Positions 17,666-25,001 of a stretch of 64,000 nucleotides of DNA are shown piece after piece. The stretch spans positions 992,001 through 1,056,000 of the forward strand of contig CAWGGJ010000008.1 in the NCBI GenBank assembly GCA_963822175.1, in the 5' to 3' direction. The DNA comes from FEB-25 sp963822175 (lineage in GTDB: Bacteria > Chloroflexota > Anaerolineae > Anaerolineales > UBA4823). Under the pieces are notes generated by a model. It was not told the DNA's origin. It did no database searches and saw only the letters and a list, made by a program, of their open reading frames with translations. Within the stretch, counting starts at the first letter, position 1. Every line of letters begins with the position of its first letter. Made by a program: the position numbers and the translations under genes.

Positions 17666-18433
17666 ATGAATCTGGTTCTGACACCTCTACCCAATATTCC
17701 ACTGGTTCGTAAAGGTGATGATCTTGTCAAGGTCATCTTGAAAGGATTATTGGACGCAAATCTCCTTATCCAGGATGGTGACGTCCTGGTGATAGCTCAA
17801 AAAATTGTATCAAAATCTGAAGGTAGGTGGGTGAATTTGGTTACGATCCTACCATCAATTCAAGCAATTAAACTGGCAAATAGCATTGAAAAGGATCCCC
17901 GCCTGATTGAATTAGTTTTACAAGAAAGCAACCAGGTGCTCCGCACACGTGTTGGGACAGTCATCGTTGAACATAGGTTGGGTTTTATTTGTGCAAATGC
18001 AGGCATAGATCATTCGAATGTTGCAGGATCTGGAGATAATAAAGAAGAATGGGTATTATTGCTACCAGAAAATCCCGATGCATCAGCTCAGGCGATCAGA
18101 GAAAAACTTGAAGCATACAGCGCAGCTCACCTTGGTGTGATGATCATTGACTCACATGGACGAGCGTGGCGCCAGGGTGTTGTAGGCGTGGCGATTGGTT
18201 TATCTGGTATTCCAGGATTAGTGGATATGCGGGGAAAAACTGATCTATTCGGATATACCCTTAAATACACCACAATAGGAGCTGCAGATGAATTAGCCGC
18301 AGCTGCTTCATTAGTCATGGGTCAATCAGATGAAGCAACTCCCATAGTACATGTACGGGGATTCCCATATGCATTAAGAGAGGGAAGTATAAAAGAGCTT
18401 TTACGACCAAAAGATCAGGATTTATTCCGATGA
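17666..18433 (+). CDS. cofE: Coenzyme F420-0:L-glutamate ligase
   Basis: About 255 residues, matching the single-domain CofE family. GDVLVIAQKIVSKSEGR near residue 33 and FICANAGIDHSNV near residue 110 are the family hallmarks, with the metal- and GTP-binding residues in these stretches. It adds glutamate residues to F420-0. A TTG at 17660 would add two residues; ATG at 17666 is preferred. The stop overlaps the next gene by 4 bp (ATGA). Confidence 0.92.
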   Translation: MNLVLTPLPNIPLVRKGDDLVKVILKGLLDANLLIQDGDVLVIAQKIVSKSEGRWVNLVTILPSIQAIKLANSIEKDPRLIELVLQESNQVLRTRVGTVIVEHRLGFICANAGIDHSNVAGSGDNKEEWVLLLPENPDASAQAIREKLEAYSAAHLGVMIIDSHGRAWRQGVVGVAIGLSGIPGLVDMRGKTDLFGYTLKYTTIGAADELAAAASLVMGQSDEATPIVHVRGFPYALREGSIKELLRPKDQDLFR

Positions 18434-18771
18434 GCAGAGATTTTTGGGATTATTTACAGGATTTAATAGATACCAACGAGATTGTGATAGATCGACAAAA
18501 AGGCTCAATCCATCCTCGTTTTCCGAATACTATGTATCCGGTTGATTATGGTTATTTAAAAGAAACAACAACGATTGACGGGAGTGGTGTGGATATCTGG
18601 GTAGGAACTTTGGCGACGAGTAGAATTGTTGGTGTATTATGCACTGTGGACTTATTAAAAAGAGATTGTGAATTAAAAATTTTGTATCAATGTACTGAAG
18701 ATGAAATCCGATCTATTGTAAACTTTATTAATGTGGATCAAATGCGAGCGATTTATATTGCGCGTAAATGA
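18430..18771 (+). CDS. Short inorganic-pyrophosphatase-like protein
   Basis: 113 residues, shorter than typical soluble family I pyrophosphatases (~160-180). HPRFPNTMYPVDYGYL and TIDGSGVDIWVG match the substrate-site region of that fold, but several of the usual aspartates are not evident, so activity is uncertain. Pyrophosphate is released in F420 precursor activation, which could explain its place between cofE and a flavoprotein gene, but that is inference. It overlaps both neighbours by 4 bp in the ATGA style. Confidence 0.68.
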   Translation: MSRDFWDYLQDLIDTNEIVIDRQKGSIHPRFPNTMYPVDYGYLKETTTIDGSGVDIWVGTLATSRIVGVLCTVDLLKRDCELKILYQCTEDEIRSIVNFINVDQMRAIYIARK

Positions 18772-18788
18772 AAGAAAGGATGAAAGTT

Positions 18789-19184
18789 ATGACCTGGATC
18801 CCTGAAAGTTATTTAGACCTGATCAAAGATGAGACCAAAGCGTTTGCATGCCTCGCAACGGTGATGAAGGATGGCACGCCTCAGTTAACACCGGTTTGGT
18901 TTAATACTGATGGAACTCACATCTTGATCAATTCTGCGAAAGGAAGGGTTAAAGATCGAAATATGCGGAGTAATCCATCCGTAGCAATAGTGATTGTTGA
19001 TCCCAAGGATCCATATCGATATGTTCAAATTCGTGGAGAAGTAGTTGAAATTACCACTCTGGGTGCTCGTGAACATATCGACGCCCTGGCATTTAAGTAT
19101 AGGGGATCGGCAAAATATACAGGTGGATTACCTGATGAAATACGTGTCACATATAAGATTCTTCCGAAAAAAATATCTGATTAA
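18789..19184 (+). CDS. PPOX-class F420-dependent oxidoreductase
   Basis: About 131 residues in a split-barrel flavin-binding fold. FACLATVMKDGTPQLTPVWF and KGRVKDRNMRSNP are typical of the PPOX/FDOR-B group that uses F420, and GGLPDEIRVTYKI closes the domain. The substrate is unknown. The frame opens at 18768 (overlapping the previous stop), but GAAAGG lies at good distance from the ATG at 18789. The location inside the F420 biosynthesis cluster supports F420 over FMN as cofactor. Confidence 0.84.
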   Translation: MTWIPESYLDLIKDETKAFACLATVMKDGTPQLTPVWFNTDGTHILINSAKGRVKDRNMRSNPSVAIVIVDPKDPYRYVQIRGEVVEITTLGAREHIDALAFKYRGSAKYTGGLPDEIRVTYKILPKKISD

Positions 19185-19219
19185 CGTCGGAAAATCCTGA
19201 TTACATAGTAAATGATCAT

Positions 19220-20170
19220 ATGAGCACTGATTATAAAATCGTGGCACTTGCCGGAGGAGTGGGTGGTGCAAAAATGGCTGATGGATTGGCTCAAGTGTTG
19301 CAACCTGGGCAATTAACCATCATTGGTAACACCGGTGATGACTTTAACCACATGGGTTTGAGGATTTCACCAGATTTAGATACGATCTGTTACACACTGG
19401 CAGGTTTTGCTAATCCAGATACAGGTTGGGGCCGGCAAAACGAGACATGGAATGTGATGAATGGATTAAAACAGATGGGGATGCCAGATTGGTTTCAGAT
19501 AGGTGATTCGGATCTCGCCACACATATTACCCGCACCACTCGCTACAACGCTGGTTGGACGCTGGATAGGATTATCAAGGAGTTTTGTCACATCTGGGGT
19601 ATACAGGTTGATGTTCTGCCGATGAGCAATGACGATGTTCATACTTTAGTAATTACCGAAGATGGAGAGCTAGAATTCCAAGAGTATTTTGTCCATCGGA
19701 AATGTGTCCCATTGGTAAAGGGATTTAAATTCAATGGAGCAAATGATTCACAGCCTGCACCGGGTGTCCTGGATGCTATCAGAGATTCCGATCTTGTTAT
19801 AATTTGTCCATCAAATCCGTGGGTGAGCATCGATCCAATTCTTTCAATACCAGGCATTCAGAATGCACTCAAAGACCATTATATAATTGCTGTTTCGCCC
19901 ATAATCGGCAATCAAACGGTCAAAGGACCAGCAGCAAAGATGTTTTCTGAACTTGGAATACAACCTTCTGCTCTGGCTGTTGCCCAACATTATAGGAAAC
20001 TTATTGACTTACTAGTTATTGATAGTATTGACGAGTTGATGGCAAACAGTATCAATAATATTGGTATTGAGACCCATATAACGAATATCTTGATGAAAGA
20101 TCGGCCTGACCGAGGAAGATTAGCAAAGGAAATCATTGGATTAGTAGATCGCAGACCAAAGGTGAACTAA
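19220..20170 (+). CDS. cofD: 2-phospho-L-lactate transferase
   Basis: 316 residues, normal for CofD/FbiA. LAGGVGGAKMADGL (~residues 10-23) and IIGNTGDDF (~35-43) bind the guanylyl phospholactate and Fo, and SPIIGNQTVKGPAAKMF (~230-246) is a second family block. It joins the activated phospholactate (or phosphoenolpyruvate) moiety to Fo, giving F420-0 or its dehydro form. The stop overlaps the cofC start by 1 bp. Confidence 0.93.
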   Translation: MSTDYKIVALAGGVGGAKMADGLAQVLQPGQLTIIGNTGDDFNHMGLRISPDLDTICYTLAGFANPDTGWGRQNETWNVMNGLKQMGMPDWFQIGDSDLATHITRTTRYNAGWTLDRIIKEFCHIWGIQVDVLPMSNDDVHTLVITEDGELEFQEYFVHRKCVPLVKGFKFNGANDSQPAPGVLDAIRDSDLVIICPSNPWVSIDPILSIPGIQNALKDHYIIAVSPIIGNQTVKGPAAKMFSELGIQPSALAVAQHYRKLIDLLVIDSIDELMANSINNIGIETHITNILMKDRPDRGRLAKEIIGLVDRRPKVN

Positions 20171-20802
20171 TGACATTATGGGCGATCATCCCAGTAAAAC
20201 CATTAAGAAGAGGAAAATCCCGCCTTTCAGGTGTTCTCAGCCTTGAAGCGCGTACGGCATTAAATCATTATCTTTTATCAAACACACTTGAAACCCTGGC
20301 TTCAGTTCCTGAGATCGAACATTCACTGGTGGTCAGCCGAGATCCCGAGGCACTGACAATAGCCCGTGAGTATGGCGCTCGTACAGTTCAAGAACAAGGG
20401 TCACCACAACTGAATATTGCGCTAACCAGAGCGACCATGGTTGCCTTGAGTCACTCTGTTCAGGGAGTACTTATCGTTCCTGCTGATTTGCCGTTGCTCT
20501 CTGTGGATGATATTCGAGAAGTTGTTCGTCGTGCTGAAGGGGCTCCAGTGGTCGTAATTACTCCAGACAGGCACCACCAAGGAACAAATGCTCTATTAAT
20601 ATCACCCCCTGGATTAATCAAATACGAATTTGGTCCAGATTCCTTTCATCGACACTGCGCTCAGGCTAAGAAAGTGGGAGCAAGGCTGGAAATATGTGAG
20701 CGAGTCTCGGTAGCGCTAGATATTGATTTTCCTGAAGATCTGGAACTGGCGGGTTATGAATTGATGGAAATAAATAGAGATAAACAAATACCAAGGATTT
20801 AG
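20170..20802 (+). CDS. cofC: 2-phospho-L-lactate guanylyltransferase
   Basis: 210 residues. IIPVKPLRRGKSRLSGVLS at the N-terminus is the CofC/FbiD nucleotide-binding segment, and VLIVPADLPLLSVDDI (~100-115) is the metal-binding region of the nucleotidyltransferase fold. It activates phospholactate or phosphoenolpyruvate with GTP for CofD. It is the last F420 gene here; the Fo synthase genes (cofG/cofH or fbiC) are not in the window. Confidence 0.92.
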   Translation: MTLWAIIPVKPLRRGKSRLSGVLSLEARTALNHYLLSNTLETLASVPEIEHSLVVSRDPEALTIAREYGARTVQEQGSPQLNIALTRATMVALSHSVQGVLIVPADLPLLSVDDIREVVRRAEGAPVVVITPDRHHQGTNALLISPPGLIKYEFGPDSFHRHCAQAKKVGARLEICERVSVALDIDFPEDLELAGYELMEINRDKQIPRI

Positions 20803-20868
20803 CCTGGTTTATAAAATTAATGGATGACAGGATATATACCACCTTCTTATTGATCGAGTAGGAAATTG

Positions 20869-21327
20869 ATGAAACAACCAAACTCAAATCATTGCTTTGT
20901 TTGCGGAAGACAAAATCCTTTTGGACTGCACTTAATATTCCATGAGACAGCTCCTGGAGAAGTTACCGTAGAATATACTGTTCCAGAACAGTTCCAAGGA
21001 TATCCAGGGGTTGTACATGGTGGTGTCGTCGCCGCCATGTTGGATGAAGTGATAGGGCGAACCCATATGGGTGGCTTTCCGCCACGTTTTATGTTCACTG
21101 CCAGGTTGAATATTCGGTATAGGAAAAACGTTCCGGTTGGAAAACCACTAAGAATTATCGGTCACGCAATCGATAGCAGGGAGAGAACTGCAACTGCTTC
21201 CGGACAGATATTTGGCCCAGAGGGTGAATTATTGGCTGAAGCTGATGGAATGTTAGTGAATGTACCGGAAGATTTGGTCGAAAATGTGGATCTTGAAACC
21301 ATCGGCTGGATGGTAGATCCAGATTAA
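20869..21327 (+). CDS. PaaI-type hotdog thioesterase
   Basis: About 152 residues. A CFVCGRQNPFGLHL opening and the GYPGVVHGGVVAAMLDEV active-site helix are typical of the PaaI/4HBT hotdog group. The N-terminal CxxC may bind metal. The enzyme probably hydrolyses an acyl-CoA. A TTG one codon upstream opens the frame; ATG at 20869, after TAGGAAA, is preferred. Confidence 0.85.
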   Translation: MKQPNSNHCFVCGRQNPFGLHLIFHETAPGEVTVEYTVPEQFQGYPGVVHGGVVAAMLDEVIGRTHMGGFPPRFMFTARLNIRYRKNVPVGKPLRIIGHAIDSRERTATASGQIFGPEGELLAEADGMLVNVPEDLVENVDLETIGWMVDPD

Positions 21328-21354
21328 TTCCACTTTTTTAAGTATGAGGTAAGT

Positions 21355-22122
21355 ATGATTATTGAATATCAGCGTCCACAAAACCTAAACGAAGCATTGA
21401 TCTTACTCGGAAGAGAAGAACCAGTCAGTTATCCTCTCGGAGGAGGAACCGTTCTTAATCGTGCTTCATCAGAAAAAATTGCAGTAATCGATCTACAGGC
21501 ATTAGGGCTTAATACAATTTCTAAAAAAGGAACAACGATAAATATTGGTGCAACGACCTCTTTACAAGAACTTATAGGGATTAAAGGGTTACCTGTAGAT
21601 TTTTATAAGGTCATTGAGCTTGAGGCAAATTACAATTTACGGCAGATGGCAACAATCGCTGGAAGATTAGTTACAGCTGATGGTCGATCACCTTTTACAA
21701 CGGTAATGCTGGCACTCAATGCCACCATTGAACTTCAGGAGTTGGATAAAAAACCAATAAAAGTAAATATTGGCGATTGGTTGCCACTTCGTAATGCATC
21801 CAAACCTGGTAAGTTGATCACCTTAGTAAGCATTCCGTCCAATGTACATTTAGCCTATGAGTATATCGCCAGATCTCCAGCCGATCTACCCATTGTTTGT
21901 GTGGCGATAGCACAATGGGATTCAGGTAGAACACGCCTTGCACTGGGTGGGTGGGGCAACTCTCCTGTATTGGCTTTGGATGGACCAAACTCCGATGGGA
22001 TTGGGTATGCAGCCAGGAGTGCGTATAGCCTTTCAGATGATGAATGGGCGAGTGGAGAATATCGACAGGAGATGGCTGGATTATTAAGCTTGAGGTGTTT
22101 AATACAGTTGAACAATAAATAA
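21355..22122 (+). CDS. FAD-binding subunit of molybdenum hydroxylase (CoxM-like)
   Basis: 255 residues, close to the normal ~280-290. YPLGGGTVLNRA (~26-37) corresponds to the FAD pyrophosphate loop, and NYNLRQMATIAGRLVTAD (~92-109) is the second FAD block, where the family usually reads IRNxATIGGN. The departures from consensus (GRL for GGN) are notable. It would pass electrons from FeS centres to NAD+ or another acceptor. A matching FeS-Mo fusion subunit lies at 25002, after two unrelated genes. Confidence 0.82.
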   Translation: MIIEYQRPQNLNEALILLGREEPVSYPLGGGTVLNRASSEKIAVIDLQALGLNTISKKGTTINIGATTSLQELIGIKGLPVDFYKVIELEANYNLRQMATIAGRLVTADGRSPFTTVMLALNATIELQELDKKPIKVNIGDWLPLRNASKPGKLITLVSIPSNVHLAYEYIARSPADLPIVCVAIAQWDSGRTRLALGGWGNSPVLALDGPNSDGIGYAARSAYSLSDDEWASGEYRQEMAGLLSLRCLIQLNNK

Positions 22123-22206
22123 ACATATATCTGAATGATTAGTACTATTGGTTGTCATATTGTGGACTCGTACTAACCATTATTAACCAGGAAGAGCGAT
22201 GATTTC

Positions 22207-23343
22207 ATGAATTCATCTAATTTACCCGTTGACCAAATATTGATCGGTAATTGTTTAGAAATACTTAAATCAATCCCTTCAAAAACAATTGACCTGGTTT
22301 TTGCTGACCCTCCTTATAATTTGCAACTTGATAAAGAACTTTGGAGACCGAATTCCACCCGGGTCAATGGCGTAGAAGAAACTTGGGATCAATTCTTGGA
22401 TTTTGAAACATATGACCGATTTACACTTAATTGGATGACAGAATGTCGACGAGTATTAAAAAATTCAGGAACAATTTGGGTAATTGGTTCGTATCATAAT
22501 ATTTTTCGGGTAGGGAGGATCCTCCAAGACCTTGGATTTTGGGTCTTGAATGATATTGTTTGGGTGAAGACTAACCCAATGCCAAATTTTCACGGGGTGA
22601 GATTTACGAATGCACATGAAACCCTCATCTGGGCTCAAAAAATAAAAGGAAGTAAGTATACATTTAATTACCAGGCAATGAAGGCATTGAATAACAAGGG
22701 AAATGGTGGTCTACAGATGCGGAGTGACTGGCTTCTGCCTCGATGCACCGGTAAAGAGCGCTTGAAGATAAATGGGGAGAAAGTTCATCCAACACAAAAA
22801 CCTGAAGCATTATTAAAGCGTGTGATTATCTCCAGCTCGAACTTAGGAGATATTATCCTGGATCCATTTTTTGGAAGTGGTACTACTGGTGCTGTTGCAA
22901 AAAAGTATGGCCGCCATTGGGTGGGAATTGAAGCAGATACCAAATATATCTCCTCTGCCAAAGCTAGAATTGATGCTGTTGCTCAAAATAGTGGTTTGAA
23001 CGAATTAACAACCGTCCCAGAAAATAATAAACAGAAAAGATTACCATTTGCCATGCTTGTAAAAAAAGGCTACATCATGGAAGGTCAGTTATTGTTCTTT
23101 TATAACCACGATTCTGATCAGGCATCTGTTTTACCTGATGGCCATATAAAGTATGGTGGCTATTCAGGCTCAATTCATGCTGTTGGGCGATACATCCTGA
23201 AAGCACCATGTAATGGATGGATGACATGGTATTATATTGATCGGAAGACTGGAGATCGGGAGCCTATTGATAGATTGCGTCAAAAAGCAAGAAGAGACCT
23301 GGATTATGATATTATCCCAGAAGTAAAACGTGGTGAAGAATAA
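22207..23343 (+). CDS. CcrM-like adenine-N6 DNA methyltransferase with C-terminal RAMA domain
   Basis: 378 residues. The order of motifs is that of beta-class enzymes: DPPYNL at residues 34-39 (catalytic motif IV), then FFGSGTTG near residue 220 (AdoMet-binding motif I). The C-terminal ~100 residues form a RAMA domain (LVKKGYIMEGQLLFF ... HAVGRYILKAPCNGWMTW), as in alphaproteobacterial CcrM and HinfI-type methylases, which methylate GANTC. No cognate restriction endonuclease is adjacent, so it looks like an orphan, possibly regulatory, methylase. The target GANTC is inferred from family likeness. Its stop overlaps the next start by 1 bp. Confidence 0.88.
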   Translation: MNSSNLPVDQILIGNCLEILKSIPSKTIDLVFADPPYNLQLDKELWRPNSTRVNGVEETWDQFLDFETYDRFTLNWMTECRRVLKNSGTIWVIGSYHNIFRVGRILQDLGFWVLNDIVWVKTNPMPNFHGVRFTNAHETLIWAQKIKGSKYTFNYQAMKALNNKGNGGLQMRSDWLLPRCTGKERLKINGEKVHPTQKPEALLKRVIISSSNLGDIILDPFFGSGTTGAVAKKYGRHWVGIEADTKYISSAKARIDAVAQNSGLNELTTVPENNKQKRLPFAMLVKKGYIMEGQLLFFYNHDSDQASVLPDGHIKYGGYSGSIHAVGRYILKAPCNGWMTWYYIDRKTGDREPIDRLRQKARRDLDYDIIPEVKRGEE

Positions 23344-24998
23344 TGAAGAAAAAAGGCACATTCATAATTGGTATATTGATATGTATTGTCGTTATTGGGA
23401 TCTCATATTTTTGGGCAACCGCGTTGATGGATTCAATGTATGCTTACCGATCACCCTTACGTGAAACACCACCTGCACCCGGTGAAGCAACTGGTAAGCC
23501 AATCTCACGGTCTGTAGTCATTGTGTTGATCGATGCGCTACGTTATGACACATCGATAAAAGAAGAAGTAATGCCCTTTTTAAATGAGTTAAAGAGAGGT
23601 GGCGCATCTGCCATTATGCATAGCCGTCCCCCATCCTATTCTGAGCCCGGTTATACGACCTTGTTAACCGGAGCCTGGCCAGATATAAATGACGGACCTG
23701 CCTTAAATTTAGATTATGCTGATATTCCAACCTTCACCCAGGATAATATCTATGCTGCGGCCCATCGCGAAGGCTTACTCACTGCAATCTCTGGCTTCTA
23801 TTGGTTTGAAAAACTTGTCCCACAGGAAGCTGTTACCGTCAGCTATTACACTTCTGGTGAAGATCAGGTCGCTGATCGAGAGGTAACCGATGCTGCTTTA
23901 CCTTGGCTAGTTGAGGGAAAATATCAATTAGTATTAATTCACTTAGATCAGGTTGATTTTGCTGGACATCACGAAGGTGGACCACAAGATCCTCGGTGGG
24001 ATGACGCAGCAAAAAGGGTGGATGGATTACTTGAAGAAATCGCTTCCAATGTGGATCTAAATCAGGATACGCTTTTTATCGTGAGTGACCATGGACAAAT
24101 CGATCCTGGCGGACATGGAGGGCAAGATCCCGTCGTGCTCGTGGAACCATTTGTATTGGTGGGGAAAGGTGTGATTCCTGGGAATTATGGTGATATCAAT
24201 ATGGTTGATGTTGTACCGACAATTGCAGCCATTTTAGGAACCGATATCCCGGCTACTAACCAAGGTAAACCACGCGTTGAAATGTTGGCTATCTCTTTGG
24301 AGCAGGTGGATAAAATCAATACAGTACTAACTGAACAGCAAGGACAGCTTGCCACAGTCTATGAAACAGCAATTGGGCAGCCTGTAAACGTTCAAACTGG
24401 TAGCGATATTGTTGCTGCCACACAAGAAGCAATGGATGCCGCTCGTGAATCACGATTGAGCGACCAACGGCTTCCCAGAGGTATCGTTTCAATCCTCTTT
24501 ATCATCTTGATTGTAAACCTGGCCGCATGGCGCGCCAAACCATATTTCTCATGGTTCCTACTCGGCATTTTGATTTACCTGGTTGCCTTCAATATTAAAT
24601 ATGTATTGATCGACCATCGAACTTACTCGCTCAGCTCGGTTTCAGATGCGACTTCGCTGATCCTTTCTACAGGATTGACGACATTTATTGCTTTAGTGAT
24701 TGCCTGGCTTTTTATGTTACTAGGAACAAAAGCCTATAAATTCAGACCTCGATTAGCTGCTAACACGACATTAAATTTCATATTAGCAACCTTATCCATC
24801 CTTTCCATACCGATTTTCATACATTTCGTTATCAATGGAGCGACAGTCACCTGGACTCTTCCAGATTTTCTCTCCAGTTTTCTTGGATTGCTATTCCTTA
24901 TCCAGACATTAATGGTTGGAGTGATTGGATTAATACTTATTGGATTATCAGCATTGATTGGATTTTTTGCGCCTCGAAATTATTATCAAAACAGGTGA
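23343..24998 (+). CDS. Membrane alkaline-phosphatase-superfamily hydrolase/transferase
   Basis: 551 residues. An N-terminal membrane anchor (~8-28) precedes an alkaline-phosphatase-fold domain with VLIDALRYD (metal Asp), EPGYTTLLTG (nucleophilic Thr), LDQVDFAGHH and VSDHG...GGHGG (metal ligands). The last ~170 residues hold four or more membrane spans. The arrangement recalls GPI ethanolamine-phosphate transferases and nucleotide pyrophosphatases/phosphodiesterases; the substrate is unknown. It is translationally coupled to the methylase gene. Confidence 0.82.
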   Translation: MKKKGTFIIGILICIVVIGISYFWATALMDSMYAYRSPLRETPPAPGEATGKPISRSVVIVLIDALRYDTSIKEEVMPFLNELKRGGASAIMHSRPPSYSEPGYTTLLTGAWPDINDGPALNLDYADIPTFTQDNIYAAAHREGLLTAISGFYWFEKLVPQEAVTVSYYTSGEDQVADREVTDAALPWLVEGKYQLVLIHLDQVDFAGHHEGGPQDPRWDDAAKRVDGLLEEIASNVDLNQDTLFIVSDHGQIDPGGHGGQDPVVLVEPFVLVGKGVIPGNYGDINMVDVVPTIAAILGTDIPATNQGKPRVEMLAISLEQVDKINTVLTEQQGQLATVYETAIGQPVNVQTGSDIVAATQEAMDAARESRLSDQRLPRGIVSILFIILIVNLAAWRAKPYFSWFLLGILIYLVAFNIKYVLIDHRTYSLSSVSDATSLILSTGLTTFIALVIAWLFMLLGTKAYKFRPRLAANTTLNFILATLSILSIPIFIHFVINGATVTWTLPDFLSSFLGLLFLIQTLMVGVIGLILIGLSALIGFFAPRNYYQNR

Positions 24999-25001
24999 CT
25001 T

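Noticed and set aside
22207..24998. Restriction-modification system around the methyltransferase
   Set aside because: Neither neighbour resembles an endonuclease or specificity subunit; the co-translated gene is an alkaline-phosphatase-fold membrane protein.
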